A stretch of DNA of 52,947 bases from Arthrobacter sp. AK04 (GTDB lineage: Bacteria; Actinomycetota; Actinomycetes; Actinomycetales; Micrococcaceae): the NCBI RefSeq assembly GCF_021129155.1, contig NZ_JAJOMC010000029.1, positions 1 to 52,947 of the forward strand, in the 5' to 3' direction. Numbering within the stretch: the first letter of the stretch is position 1; every line of letters starts with the position of its first letter. The position numbers and the translations under genes are program-made. This document shows positions 1 to 7,922 of the stretch, in pieces. Under the pieces are notes generated by a model. It did no database searches and was not told where the DNA came from. It worked only from the letters and a program-made list of their open reading frames with translations.

Positions 1-270
1 GCCTCCGCCTCCGCCCCCGCCGCAGGCCCGGCAGGCAGCCATGCCCGCAAGCACTGGCGCCTGGCCCACCCCATCACGGGCGGTGTCCCGGCGGGACGGC
101 ACAGGGGCATCAGGAAGCTTCGCGGGTAGCCCGTTCCCACCACACTCCCTCAACATCGTTGCTGTCCGACGGCGGCGTCCGGCGCCGGGATCCCTGTTGC
201 CCGGGTGCGTGCTGCTTGCGCTTTGCTGGCGCGCCGTGTTTTACCGCGTGCCCTGCTTCCGGGCTGCGTG

Positions 271-1935
271 CTACCTTCCGGCGGCGAGGGAGGGAAGGGA
301 AGCGTCAGCCTCCGGAAGGGTCAGGACTGCGGTGGTTCCCTCTCCGGGGCTGCTGGTCAGGCTGATGGTTCCGCGGTGGTTTTCGATAATCGATTTGGTG
401 ATCGCCAGCCCCAGGCCCGCACCGGGAATGGCGGAGGAGTGCGCATTGGCTGCCCGGAAGAAACGGGCATAGGCCTGGCCCAGTTCATCTCCGGTCATGC
501 CGACCCCGGTGTCGGTGACTTCGCACCTGAGGTATTGTCCTGCGGCACTGACCCGGACGGTAACCCTTCCGCCCTCCGGTGTGTACTTGATGGCATTCGA
601 GACCAGGTTGTCGATGGCCTGGCCAAGGCGGTCAGGATCGAACCGTCCGGTGGCAGGACCTGCCGACTCCAGTTCAAGGGTGATGCCGGCGGCCACGGCG
701 TGCGGCTGTGCAGCCTGGATGCTGGTGGCGGCAACGTTGGTAAGGTCCGCCGAACGGGGAACGATGGTCAACGATCCGGACGCGATGGTCAGCAAGTCAC
801 CGACGAGGGTCAGCAGCCGCCCGGCATTGCGTTTGGCAACCTTCAGGCAGTCTTCCAGGCCCGGTTCAAGGTCCTCTTCGTCCAGGGCCAGATCCAGGTA
901 ACCCAGGATGGACGTCAGCGGCGTCCTCAGCTCGTGGGAGACGCTGGCCAGGAATTCGTCCTTGGCGGACAGCGCCGTCACCAAGGCTGTGACATCCGTA
1001 AAGGCCAGGACCGCCCCTGAATGCCCTCCGGTGGAAGTCCTGATGAGCCGGCAGGTAACCGAGTATGCGCGCTGGGCGGTTCCGCTGCCAACCCAGACCA
1101 GCTCGTCGGTGAAGGATTCGCCCCGGGCAGCGCGTGTACGGGGATGCCGTTCAGGGGGAAGCCGGAGTTGCCTGTCCACGCCGTAGACGGGCATATCCGT
1201 CACGCTGCCGGGAGTCGCTTCGCCGCCGATGGCGTCCGCGAGGCGGCTGCCGAGATGCCGGTTCACCAGTACAGCCTGGCCCTGGCTGTCGAGGGCGCAT
1301 ACACCCACGCTGACCGTGTCCATCACGGTGTTCAGCAGCTGTTCGCGGTCCTCGCTGGCCGCCAGCAGGTCCCGGAGGTCAGCTTCGTGTTTGGCCAGGA
1401 GGCGCCGCTGCATGGTGATGCCGTTGGCAACCCCGTAGGCCGTGAGCGCGACGGCCCCGAGAATGACCGGCAGGAGCACCACCCGGATGAGGGAAGCACT
1501 GGTAAATCCGGTGCCGAGGATTACCGGCGGAAGTGCGACGCTGAGGATGGTGGCCAGGACGGCCAGGACAACACCGGCGTGGCGCAGCCCCACGGCCAAC
1601 CAGACCACCGGAAAAACGAGCAGGAAGCTCAGGACGGTGAGGTGTTGCCCGCCTGATTCGCGGGACAGCCCGATAGCCAAGCAGTCCAGGAACGGAATCA
1701 GGAAGACGGCCCAGGCGGGAAGGCGTTCCCATGGCACTACGGCGCTGGCTGCAAGCAGCATCAGGTGTGCTGCCAGGCTGTAAAGGAAGGGCTCCGACCA
1801 CTCGAACCCGGGGTGCAGGAGCGCCACCAGGACTGTCACCAGCAGCACCGTGACGGACAGCGGAAGCTGGAACAGCACTGTCCGCCCGCGGGACCCCAAG
1901 GTCCGGAAATACCGGTCTGTCGATTCGAAAAGCAT
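271..1935 (-). CDS. Membrane-bound sensor histidine kinase with PAS-like domain
   Basis: This 554-residue protein should autophosphorylate on a histidine in response to a signal and pass the phosphate to a response regulator. About six hydrophobic helices fill residues 18-172. A PAS-like region follows (about 195-320). The H-box SHELRTPL places the phosphorylated histidine at 334. The ATPase domain shows an N-box around N443/N447, the G1 box DTGVGM (475-480) and the G2 box GAGLGL (505-510). A GGGGGAA ribosome site precedes the ATG. No response regulator lies beside it, so it is an orphan within this window. The input signal cannot be read from the sequence. Confidence 0.93.
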   Translation of the reverse strand: MLFESTDRYFRTLGSRGRTVLFQLPLSVTVLLVTVLVALLHPGFEWSEPFLYSLAAHLMLLAASAVVPWERLPAWAVFLIPFLDCLAIGLSRESGGQHLTVLSFLLVFPVVWLAVGLRHAGVVLAVLATILSVALPPVILGTGFTSASLIRVVLLPVILGAVALTAYGVANGITMQRRLLAKHEADLRDLLAASEDREQLLNTVMDTVSVGVCALDSQGQAVLVNRHLGSRLADAIGGEATPGSVTDMPVYGVDRQLRLPPERHPRTRAARGESFTDELVWVGSGTAQRAYSVTCRLIRTSTGGHSGAVLAFTDVTALVTALSAKDEFLASVSHELRTPLTSILGYLDLALDEEDLEPGLEDCLKVAKRNAGRLLTLVGDLLTIASGSLTIVPRSADLTNVAATSIQAAQPHAVAAGITLELESAGPATGRFDPDRLGQAIDNLVSNAIKYTPEGGRVTVRVSAAGQYLRCEVTDTGVGMTGDELGQAYARFFRAANAHSSAIPGAGLGLAITKSIIENHRGTISLTSSPGEGTTAVLTLPEADASLPSLAAGR

Positions 1936-1977
1936 GGTTCCCCCTAAACCACTAGCCAGCCTGGCGCGTGAACCCCG

Positions 1978-2742
1978 TTACTGATTCCGGCCGCCGTCGG
2001 CATCACGTGTTTCCAGCCATTCGCTGAACGTCTGGCGTCCGACGGCGGCACCCGGCACCGGGATCAGGGCGCCACTGCGCATGGCCTTGCCCATGGAACC
2101 GGGCAGCACTGCCTCAAGGATCCTTTTACGCTGGCCAGTCCTGGCGAGATAGGCGCGGACCAGGTCCGCGAGTTGTTCGGTCCGGGGCCCGCCCAGGTCT
2201 GTGATCCTTCCCTTGGGTCCTGCCTCTGCCGCCGCCACGAGTGCCTCCGCCACTTCCCGGGCAGCCACGGGCTGGGTGAACATTTTGGGAACATTCACCA
2301 ACGGACCCACGGTCCCGATCTTCACCGCCAGCGGCACGAACTCATGGAATTGCGTGGAACGCAGCAGGGTCCACGGGATGCCGCCGTGCCGGACCTCGTC
2401 CTCCTGCACCAGCTTCCCGGCGTAGAGGCCGGAGGTTGAGCCGTCGATCCCCACAATGGAGAGGGCCACGTGGTGCTTCACCCCCGCCTGCTTTTCCGCT
2501 GCCAGCAGGTTCTGGGTGGCGTTGGTGAAGAAGTCCACGGCCTTTTTGGTGGACGTGGTCTGGATGCCGGAGACGTCGATGACTGCCTCCACACCCTGGA
2601 GGGCCTGGGCAAGTCCGCCGCCGTTCACCAGGTCCACGCCGTCGGCCCGGCTCATGCTGGAGACCTCATGGCCGCGTGCTTCTGCAACCTCCACCACGTG
2701 GCGGCCAACAGTACCGGTTCCCCCTGCGACGGCAATCCTCAT
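1978..2742 (-). CDS. NmrA-like NAD(P)-binding oxidoreductase
   Basis: The 254-residue protein begins with a Rossmann nucleotide-binding motif, AGGTGTVG at residues 6-13, as in atypical short-chain dehydrogenases of the NmrA/NAD(P)H-binding group. Like that group, it lacks an obvious Tyr-x3-Lys catalytic pair, so redox sensing or quinone/flavin handling is as likely as true dehydrogenase activity. A TAAGAT -10-like hexamer (2750-2755) ends seven bases before the ATG, which suggests a leaderless transcript. It is separated from the downstream kinase gene by 42 bp and may be co-transcribed with it. The substrate is unknown. Confidence 0.85.
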   Translation of the reverse strand: MRIAVAGGTGTVGRHVVEVAEARGHEVSSMSRADGVDLVNGGGLAQALQGVEAVIDVSGIQTTSTKKAVDFFTNATQNLLAAEKQAGVKHHVALSIVGIDGSTSGLYAGKLVQEDEVRHGGIPWTLLRSTQFHEFVPLAVKIGTVGPLVNVPKMFTQPVAAREVAEALVAAAEAGPKGRITDLGGPRTEQLADLVRAYLARTGQRKRILEAVLPGSMGKAMRSGALIPVPGAAVGRQTFSEWLETRDADGGRNQ

Positions 2743-3322
2743 GCAGCAAATCTTATGCCCGGCAGGGGCAGGTGTGTCAGCGGCTGGATGGATGCAATGC
2801 CTGAACCGCGCCAGGGGGTGGCCGTGGGCCCCTTGTTTTCCAATGCCAAGTTCCCATGTCTAGGCCCGTGCCTATGCCCGTGCCGATGCCTGTGCGAAGC
2901 CCGTTGCCAGGCGCCCGGGCCAGTGGCGGGAGCGAGGGGGAGGGCCGGCGGCTATTTGCGGAACCACGCTGTTCCGCCGCCTCCGCCGCCGGCCCTGGCC
3001 TGTTGCCGGGCCCAGACCCCAGCTGCTGCTGCCTTATGCTTCAGGCCCCTCGCACACCAGTGTGCGGTGGAGGGATCAAGGACCGGCGAGGATTGCCTCA
3101 AGATCAGCCAAGGACCGGCAGGACCCATCCACCGGTTCCCACGGGGTGGGCCCTACGTCTGGCCTGTAAACGGCGAATTCGGAAAGATACTTCCGATACT
3201 CGGCTTGCTTTGCTGGTAAACGGGGTCCTGGCCACTTTTCCGCAATATATTGCGGTTTCACCGCTGGTGGAGGATCCTCATGGTTGGTGGGCTGTTAATC
3301 AGCAAGATTTTGCGGAAAGGCA
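2743..3322. other. Intergenic region upstream of hipBA
   Basis: No convincing gene was found in these 580 bases. Long open frames on the plus strand are proline- and cysteine-rich and look like GC-bias artefacts. A 12-bp tandem motif (CCCGTGCCTATG, then CCCGTGCCGATG, then a partial copy) lies at 2865-2896. A 61-codon minus-strand frame (3076-3261) has protein-like composition, but its start sits in the hipBA operator region and it has no well-placed ribosome site. Confidence 0.6.
3240..3255. promoter_or_regulatory. Palindromic operator candidate for hipBA
   Basis: CCGCAATATATTGCGG is a perfect 16-bp palindrome about 70 bp before hipB. A half-site TTTTGCGG recurs at 3308-3315, next to the hipB ribosome site. 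HipB proteins repress their own operon through palindromes, so binding here is a reasonable inference. Confidence 0.6.
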
Positions 3323-3529
3323 ATGATGGAAGACGTTCAGGCCATTGGAGCCAGCATCCGGCGTGCCCGCAGGGAAGCCGGCATAACCCAGGGAACGCTG
3401 GCCGATCTGGTAGGCACGTCCTCCCGAACCATCCACGCCATTGAAACCGGGACGGGAAATCCGTCACTGGGCACTGTGGCCGCCGCTGCCAACGCGGTGG
3501 GGCTCCACCTCCGGGCCGCTGATGACTGA
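3323..3529 (+). CDS. hipB: HipB-like Xre-family antitoxin/repressor
   Basis: This 68-residue protein is almost entirely a Cro/C1-type helix-turn-helix (residues about 8-62, with SIRRARREAGITQGTLADLV and the recognition-helix segment SSRTIHAIETG). HipB-type antitoxins bind and inactivate HipA and repress the operon. Two ATGs lie in tandem (3323 and 3326). The second has the better spacing to GGAAAGG (3314-3320). The stop overlaps the hipA start by 8 bp (ATGACTGA), which implies translational coupling. Confidence 0.88.
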   Translation: MMEDVQAIGASIRRARREAGITQGTLADLVGTSSRTIHAIETGTGNPSLGTVAAAANAVGLHLRAADD

Positions 3530-4712
3530 AGACCTGCAGCGCCTGAAGTTCGTCCGCGGCGCCGACGTCTACAAGGCCGGGGCACTGGCCGGGCACCTTT
3601 CCCGCACGGACCGCGGCAGTGTGGCCTTTTCCTACACTGATGAATACTTTGCTGCCGGCGCGCGTCCCGTGGCGACAACACTGCCTCTTTCCAGCGAGCT
3701 GGTGGAATCGCCCAGCGGTGCGCTGCCGGCCTTCTTCTCCGGGCTTTTGCCGGAAGGCCACCGGCTCACCGTGCTCAAGGACGCCGTTAAGACGAGCCTG
3801 GGCGACGAGCTAAGCCTCCTCCTGGCCGTGGGTGCAGACATGCCCGGCGACGTGCAGGTTGTCCCGGCCGGCGAGCCTTTGGTGGAACAGCGGCCGCTGG
3901 CGGACACATCCCGCCCGGAGGACCTGGACTTCGCATACCTGGCGGACGCAGTGGACCCCCACGGGCTGCCCGGCGTGCAGCACAAGGCAAGCGCCTCCAT
4001 GATGACCACTCCGCTGGCGCTCGCCAACCGCCGCTACCTGCTCAAGCTGGATCCCCCCAGCTACCCGCATCTGGTCCTGAACGAGGCAGCCCATCTCACC
4101 GGAGCCAAAGCCCTGAAGATCCCTGTGGCCAGGCATAGCGTGGTCACTGACAGGCGCGGCATGCCCGGGCTGCTGGTGGAGCGGTTCGACCGTGCCCATT
4201 CCGATGGCCTGGTGCGCCTGGCGCTGGAGGACGGGGCGCAGGTGATGAACCTGCCGCCGGCGTCCAAATACGCAGTCACCTCCGAGCATCTGGTGCTGGC
4301 GCTGGCCGGACTGTGCAAGGCCAAGGCTGTGGCGGTTCGCAACCTCTACCTGCAGTTCGTCTTCGCCTGGCTCACCGGAAACGGGGACCTGCACGCCAAG
4401 AACGCCGCCGTCCTGTCGGGCAGGAACGGCAGTTGGGCAGTGGCCCCCATGTACGACATCCCATGCACCCTGCTCTACGGTGACGACAGCATGGCGCTTC
4501 CCCTCGCCGGCAAGGTCAAAGGGCTCAAGGCCAGGCACTGGCAGGAGTTCGCGGCTGCCATCGGACTGCCCCCTCGGGCAGCGGCAGCCGCCAACGCCCT
4601 GGCCCTTAAAGCGGCAGCGGACATAGATCTGGACGCCCTGCCCTTTACCGGATCGCCCCTCAACGGTGCCCGGAGGGAGCTTCGGTTCCGCCGGGACCAG
4701 CTGGCTCCCTGA
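3522..4712 (+). CDS. hipA: HipA-like serine/threonine kinase toxin
   Basis: The 396-residue protein is a HipA-family kinase. Characterised members phosphorylate aminoacyl-tRNA synthetases such as GltX and cause growth arrest. Visible features are the LLPEG motif of the N-subdomain (about 75-79), a Ser-rich P-loop region GVQHKASASM (151-160), the catalytic loop NGDLHAKN with Asp289, and the metal-binding YDI (311-313) that replaces DFG. The start at 3522 was chosen because it overlaps hipB by 8 bp. A longer frame begins upstream but lies entirely within hipB. The kinase looks intact, and its target is not known. Confidence 0.92.
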   Translation: MTEDLQRLKFVRGADVYKAGALAGHLSRTDRGSVAFSYTDEYFAAGARPVATTLPLSSELVESPSGALPAFFSGLLPEGHRLTVLKDAVKTSLGDELSLLLAVGADMPGDVQVVPAGEPLVEQRPLADTSRPEDLDFAYLADAVDPHGLPGVQHKASASMMTTPLALANRRYLLKLDPPSYPHLVLNEAAHLTGAKALKIPVARHSVVTDRRGMPGLLVERFDRAHSDGLVRLALEDGAQVMNLPPASKYAVTSEHLVLALAGLCKAKAVAVRNLYLQFVFAWLTGNGDLHAKNAAVLSGRNGSWAVAPMYDIPCTLLYGDDSMALPLAGKVKGLKARHWQEFAAAIGLPPRAAAAANALALKAAADIDLDALPFTGSPLNGARRELRFRRDQLAP

Positions 4713-4733
4713 CGGTTGCGCAATTATCCGCGC

Positions 4734-4754
4734 CTATCGATTGACTTTCGATAG
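4734..4754. promoter_or_regulatory. Inverted repeat in the DUF2975-Xre promoter
   Basis: CTATCGA and TCGATAG form a perfect 7-bp inverted repeat around a 7-bp spacer that contains TTGACT, a good -35 hexamer. A third half-site, TCGATAT, lies at 4769-4775, directly before the ATG. The Xre protein of the same operon is the obvious candidate ligand (inference). Confidence 0.55.
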
Positions 4755-4775
4755 TTAGTAGTTGAAGCTCGATAT

Positions 4776-5255
4776 ATGAAATTCACCCGCCTGGCAGTCA
4801 CTGCCCTCCGGATCGTCCTCGTAGTGGCGTTCCTGCTGCTGCTCCTGTTCCAGGTCATGTCGATTCCCGGCCAGTTCGCACACATGGCGCAGGAGAACCC
4901 GGACCGGGCCCAGCTTCAGTGGCCGCTCACCATCTTCTTTATCCTGGAGGTGGCCTGCGTCCAGGTGGTGATCGTGGGCACCTGGAAACTGCTGACACTG
5001 GTCAAGAACGACCGCATCTTCAGCAGAGGAGCCTTTGTGTGGGTGGATGCCATTGTCTGGGCCATCGCCGCCGGCTGGACCATGCTCGCGGCGCTCTCCG
5101 CCGTCGTCGTCCTTAATGCCGACGATCCCGGGGTGCCGCTCCTGCTGTTCCTGGTCCTCGTGGCCGGGGCCGCCCTGGGCCTGGTGGTTGTGGTGCTGCG
5201 CGCACTGCTGCGGCAGGCTGCTGATCTCCGGGCGGATATGGAAGCGGTGATCTGA
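4776..5255 (+). CDS. DUF2975 family membrane protein
   Basis: The 159-residue protein has four hydrophobic helices (about 7-27, 48-68, 87-109, 118-141) and the charged loop KNDRIFSRGAFVWVD between helices 2 and 3 that is typical of DUF2975. No biochemical function is established for the family. It is usually paired with a small Xre regulator, as here, where the stop and next start share one base (TGATG). No ribosome site precedes the ATG. With TTGACT at 4741-4746 a transcript could begin at or next to the start codon, so leaderless translation is likely. Confidence 0.85.
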   Translation: MKFTRLAVTALRIVLVVAFLLLLLFQVMSIPGQFAHMAQENPDRAQLQWPLTIFFILEVACVQVVIVGTWKLLTLVKNDRIFSRGAFVWVDAIVWAIAAGWTMLAALSAVVVLNADDPGVPLLLFLVLVAGAALGLVVVVLRALLRQAADLRADMEAVI

Positions 5256-5461
5256 TGCCTATTGTGGTGCGCATCGACGTTGAGCTTGCCAGGCAAAAGA
5301 TGAGTGTGGGGGAGTTCGCCGAGCGCGTTGGCCTGACGCCCGCCAACGTAGCTGTGCTGAAAAACGGCCGCGCCAAGGCCGTCCGCTTCAGCACCCTCGA
5401 AGCCATGTGCCGGGTGCTGAGGTGCCAGCCCGGCGACCTGCTGGAGTTCGTGGAGGAATAG
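5255..5461 (+). CDS. Small Xre-family regulator (YozG-like)
   Basis: The 68-residue protein is a single helix-turn-helix of the Cro/C1 type. It resembles the YozG-like regulators that accompany DUF2975 membrane proteins. The segment MSVGEFAERVGLTPANVAVL carries the first two helices and RFSTLEAMCRVLRCQPGDLL the C-terminal helices. It is translationally coupled to the DUF2975 gene through a one-base overlap. It probably controls the inverted repeat at 4734-4754, and the membrane partner may modulate it. Both points are inferred from context. Confidence 0.88.
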   Translation: MPIVVRIDVELARQKMSVGEFAERVGLTPANVAVLKNGRAKAVRFSTLEAMCRVLRCQPGDLLEFVEE

Positions 5462-5603
5462 GGGACAGTACCCAGCCCCTGTACGTGCTGAGGAGCGGAC
5501 GGGCCGCCAGATAGGGGAGCTGGACACCTTGACATGGCGGGCGTCCCGGATCCTACGCTGGATGTGGTCTGGCAGTGGGCCATCCGGTCCTTGTGGGAGC
5601 GAC

Positions 5604-5813
5604 ATGGCGCACAACAAGATCGAATCCGAAGAACCCCAGCAGCCCGAGCCTGGGAAGGACAAACCTCCGCAGCACGAGCCCGAGTCCGAAAGCGCGCAGG
5701 AGCCGGAGCCGGAAAGTGAACAGGAGCCCGGAGCTCCTTCCGGCCCATGGGAGGACCCGCCCAGGCCTCCGAGCCCCAGCGGCTTCAACCCGGACTACTG
5801 GCCAAAGTACTGA
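5604..5813 (+). CDS. Small acidic proline-rich hypothetical protein
   Basis: This 69-residue frame has no recognised domain. It is rich in Glu, Pro, Ser and Gln with the repeating flavour EPEPESEQEPG, so it is probably disordered, and it ends in an aromatic tail (FNPDYWPKY). The start at 5604 has GGGAG (5595-5599) at suitable spacing, and upstream in-frame codons lack a ribosome site. It stands alone downstream of the DUF2975-Xre pair. The strong composition bias leaves some doubt that it is expressed. Confidence 0.5.
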   Translation: MAHNKIESEEPQQPEPGKDKPPQHEPESESAQEPEPESEQEPGAPSGPWEDPPRPPSPSGFNPDYWPKY

Positions 5814-6014
5814 CGTAGGGTTCACCGCAAGCCGCTGTAGTCAGGAAAGGCTGCACTCCCGGGCGGCGGGTCAAAGGGTTCCAGCAAACTGGGAGGGCAG
5901 CTACCCGTCTATTCGGATACGGCTGCACTCGCAGTCCCTGGACATCTTGAAAAAAGTTTGCGGCTGGCACCCTGGCCCGACGATTGGGCTCTTCGGGTGC
6001 CGTTGCCTGGGTGC

Positions 6015-6344
6015 CTAGGCGGCGATCAGTGCCGGCGCATGGGTCCTGCGGGCCGCAGTGCGCGGAGCGAGGACACTGATGGTGCACGGCGCCTGCTGCG
6101 GATCGATCCTGGCGGGCAGGTGGTGTGTTTCGGAGGACGCATGGAGCATTTCCAGCGCTTCCTGGTCCACCCGGGCATGGGAAATATCCAGTTCCACGCC
6201 CAAGCCCTCGCGTAAGGAATTGGCACGCTTGACTACTACATACAGTGCATTGACGCTGTGGACGGTGACATGCCCCTTTGCAATCACCTGGGCCCTAGCG
6301 TGGTCGAGATCTACACGGACAACAACGTTGAGCTTAGAGTTCAA
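6015..6344 (-). CDS. STAS-like small protein, TTG start
   Basis: The 109-residue product contains the pattern VRVDLDHARAQVIAKGHVTV, then VNALYVVVKRANSL and VELDISHARVDQEALEMLHA. This alternation of strands and helices resembles STAS/anti-sigma-antagonist domains, although the usual phosphorylated serine context is not clear. GGGAAGG (6354-6360) sits nine bases before a TTG at 6344, so that start was preferred to an upstream ATG in frame at 6458. The C-terminus is basic and disordered. The surrounding DNA is visibly less GC-rich than its neighbours. A regulatory role is only a guess. Confidence 0.6.
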   Translation of the reverse strand: MNSKLNVVVRVDLDHARAQVIAKGHVTVHSVNALYVVVKRANSLREGLGVELDISHARVDQEALEMLHASSETHHLPARIDPQQAPCTISVLAPRTAARRTHAPALIAA

Positions 6345-6646
6345 AATGTAAAGCCTTCCCCGGCATTGGCTGCGACGCTGCAGCTTCTTGCTTATGGCCG
6401 TTTGCATCAGCCTCAACCAGAGTAGGTACTGAATGTGATCCACGCAACATAAGGCCATTTATTACAGCGTTTGGGCTTTGTGCTCCACGCGCACCGGAAC
6501 AACCGGGCTGCCCGCACGGACCGCCCTGCAAGAATTGCTGCTGCGGCACCACGGTGCCTGCCGCCGTCGTACTTGTGCCGCCGCCGTCGAACACGGAGAA
6601 CGCCGGTCGAACCGCCCGCCGTCGAACAGGAGAAACGGCCGCCGTC
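6345..6646. other. Intergenic region, no clear gene
   Basis: The left part is comparatively AT-rich. The right part has an imperfect direct repeat that begins CCGCCGTCGAACA, near 6581 and 6617. A minus-strand GTG frame (6334-6594) lacks a ribosome site and recognisable homology, so no gene is called. Confidence 0.5.
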
Positions 6647-6991
6647 TCACCCCATTGCTTCGGAAAGCCTTCCGGCTAACACCGTGACCGGCGCCGCGGA
6701 CCATCGCTCACGCTCGGGCTCATAGGAGATGACCACGGCGGTGTCGCTGTCCCGGGCCTCGTCCATGGCGAGCAGCAGGGCGTCCTCCACGTGCCGGGCG
6801 TATTCCAGCCGGTCGGCCAGCGGGCCCTGCAGTTCGTCGTCGTCAATGAGCACGTGGCCCTTGCCGTCCACGATGACCTTCAGCGAATAGCCCTGGTCCT
6901 CCTGGAGGGACCCCCGGGTGGATGAAATTTCGGTGACCCTGTCTGCCCGGACCAGCCCGTTGCCGAGCGTTCGGATCCACACTTCACCCAT
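6647..6991 (-). CDS. Conserved hypothetical protein, 114 aa
   Basis: The protein begins MGEVWIRTLGNGLVRADRV, has a beta-rich N-terminal half (IRTLGNGLVRADRVTEI, SLKVIVDGKGHVLIDDDE) and a helix (LEYARHVEDALLLAMDEARD). No family is recognised. The start at 6991 is supported by GGGGAGG seven bases upstream. A longer frame reaching 7273 runs through a repeat-bearing intergenic region and was not used. The layout resembles small cytoplasmic proteins common in Arthrobacter, but no function can be assigned. Confidence 0.72.
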   Translation of the reverse strand: MGEVWIRTLGNGLVRADRVTEISSTRGSLQEDQGYSLKVIVDGKGHVLIDDDELQGPLADRLEYARHVEDALLLAMDEARDSDTAVVISYEPERERWSAAPVTVLAGRLSEAMG

Positions 6992-7314
6992 CGAATGACC
7001 TCCCCTTTGGTACGGGCGCGGATCAGCGCCCCATAAGGCGAACGCTACTCCTCCGCGGGGCGTTTGTGACCCCCGGATTTGCGCTGTCCCGGCATCGGTG
7101 GTTGTGAACCGTGCAGTGCTGCGCAGTGAGGTCCGGGATGGGTCCGCAGGAGCAGTTCCTGCGCGCTGACGCCAGGCCTCAAGCCTCTGGGGCGGCGCGC
7201 TGCCTCGGCTGCCGGGGACCTTCGGCACTTCCTTGCGGCGTTGAGCCGATGGCACCCTGATGGCAGGCCGCAAGGTTCACTTGTGCCGGCCGTTCACTGG
7301 CTCCGGGAGATTGC
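6992..7314. other. Intergenic region carrying repeat copy A
   Basis: No gene was found between the divergent gene at 6991 and the small membrane-protein pair. The region contains the first copy of the 58-bp repeat (7116-7173). Confidence 0.6.
7116..7173. repeat. 58-bp degenerate repeat, copy A
   Basis: The sequence matches 7771-7828 at 46 of 58 positions without gaps, and both end in CCTGCGCGCTGACGCC. This copy contains a hairpin, CGCAGGA/TCCTGCG, with a 5-base loop (7145-7163). Confidence 0.7.
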
Positions 7315-7527
7315 ATGGCTGACAAGACGGTGACCAGCCGCGGCGGCAACGTTGGCTCTGCCCTGGTCAACGCCGCGATGTTATGGGGGATCAACATTTG
7401 GCCGGGCTGGCAGGTGCTGCCGTTCCTGACCTCGGACATGACTCGCGTGCTCGGCATCATTAACGCGTCGCTGACCGCAGGGATCGTGGTGAACCTCGTC
7501 TTTGTGGTGTCCGCAACAGGGGCATGA
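7315..7527 (+). CDS. Small two-helix membrane protein
   Basis: The 70-residue protein has hydrophobic segments at about 15-35 and 44-66 and the aromatic stretch WGINIWPGWQVLPFL. No family name is recognised. A GGGAG site lies upstream of the ATG. The stop overlaps the start of the next small membrane protein (ATGATGA arrangement), so the two are probably translated together and may form a complex. Function is unknown. Confidence 0.7.
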   Translation: MADKTVTSRGGNVGSALVNAAMLWGINIWPGWQVLPFLTSDMTRVLGIINASLTAGIVVNLVFVVSATGA

Positions 7528-7748
7528 TGGCGCTGGCCAACCTGGTGGTCCTGGGAATAGGGCTTGCCGCCGTCCTCCGCCTGTGGGAGGTCTTCCCCTT
7601 CGACTTCGGGGACAGCTGGTCGGGTTGGCCCGTGGTGGCGCGAGTGCTGCTGGGGATGGGAATCGCGGGTTCGCTCATTGGTGCGCTCGTGGAAATCGTG
7701 GCCCTGTTCAGGTCCCCGGCCGGCTTGGAACGGCGGACGCTCCAGTAG
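7524..7748 (+). CDS. Small two-helix membrane protein
   Basis: The 74-residue protein has two hydrophobic helices (about 2-20 and 38-62) separated by the aromatic loop WEVFPFDFGDSWSGW. It overlaps the previous small membrane gene, and AGGGG (7518-7522) could serve either of two tandem ATGs (7524, 7527). No family is recognised. The pair is bracketed by the two copies of the 58-bp repeat. Confidence 0.7.
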   Translation: MMALANLVVLGIGLAAVLRLWEVFPFDFGDSWSGWPVVARVLLGMGIAGSLIGALVEIVALFRSPAGLERRTLQ

Positions 7749-7770
7749 TTTCCCGGCATGAAGTCGTACG

Positions 7771-7828
7771 GTGCTGCGCTCTGAGACCCGCGTCCGGTCC
7801 GCACAGGCAGTCCCTGCGCGCTGACGCC
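7771..7828. repeat. 58-bp degenerate repeat, copy B
   Basis: This is the second copy of the element at 7116-7173, in the same orientation, between the small membrane-protein pair and the MFS gene. The last 16 bases are identical in both copies. Confidence 0.7.
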
Positions 7829-7922
7829 TCCCCTCGGTGCGCGGGCCGGGCGGCGTTCCCGCGGCGGACTGCTGCCCGTGCATCCCCAAGGCTGGCGGCC
7901 CGCCGGCCATAGGATAAATCTG

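Noticed and set aside
1..270. Open frames in the first 270 bases
   Set aside because: They are short or run antisense into the sensor kinase gene, are Arg/Ala/Cys-rich and have no domain. The region is treated as intergenic or the edge of a gene outside the window.
3076..3261. A 61-codon minus-strand frame divergent from hipB with protein-like composition
   Set aside because: Its first codons coincide with the hipBA palindrome, it has no well-spaced ribosome site, and no family is recognisable. It may be a remnant but is not supported as a gene.
5785..6087. A 100-codon minus-strand frame downstream of the STAS-like gene
   Set aside because: It overlaps the STAS-like gene on the same strand in another frame and has no family or ribosome support.
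6334..6594. An 86-codon minus-strand GTG frame overlapping the STAS-like start
   Set aside because: It has low-complexity sequence at the N-terminus, no ribosome site and no recognised similarity.
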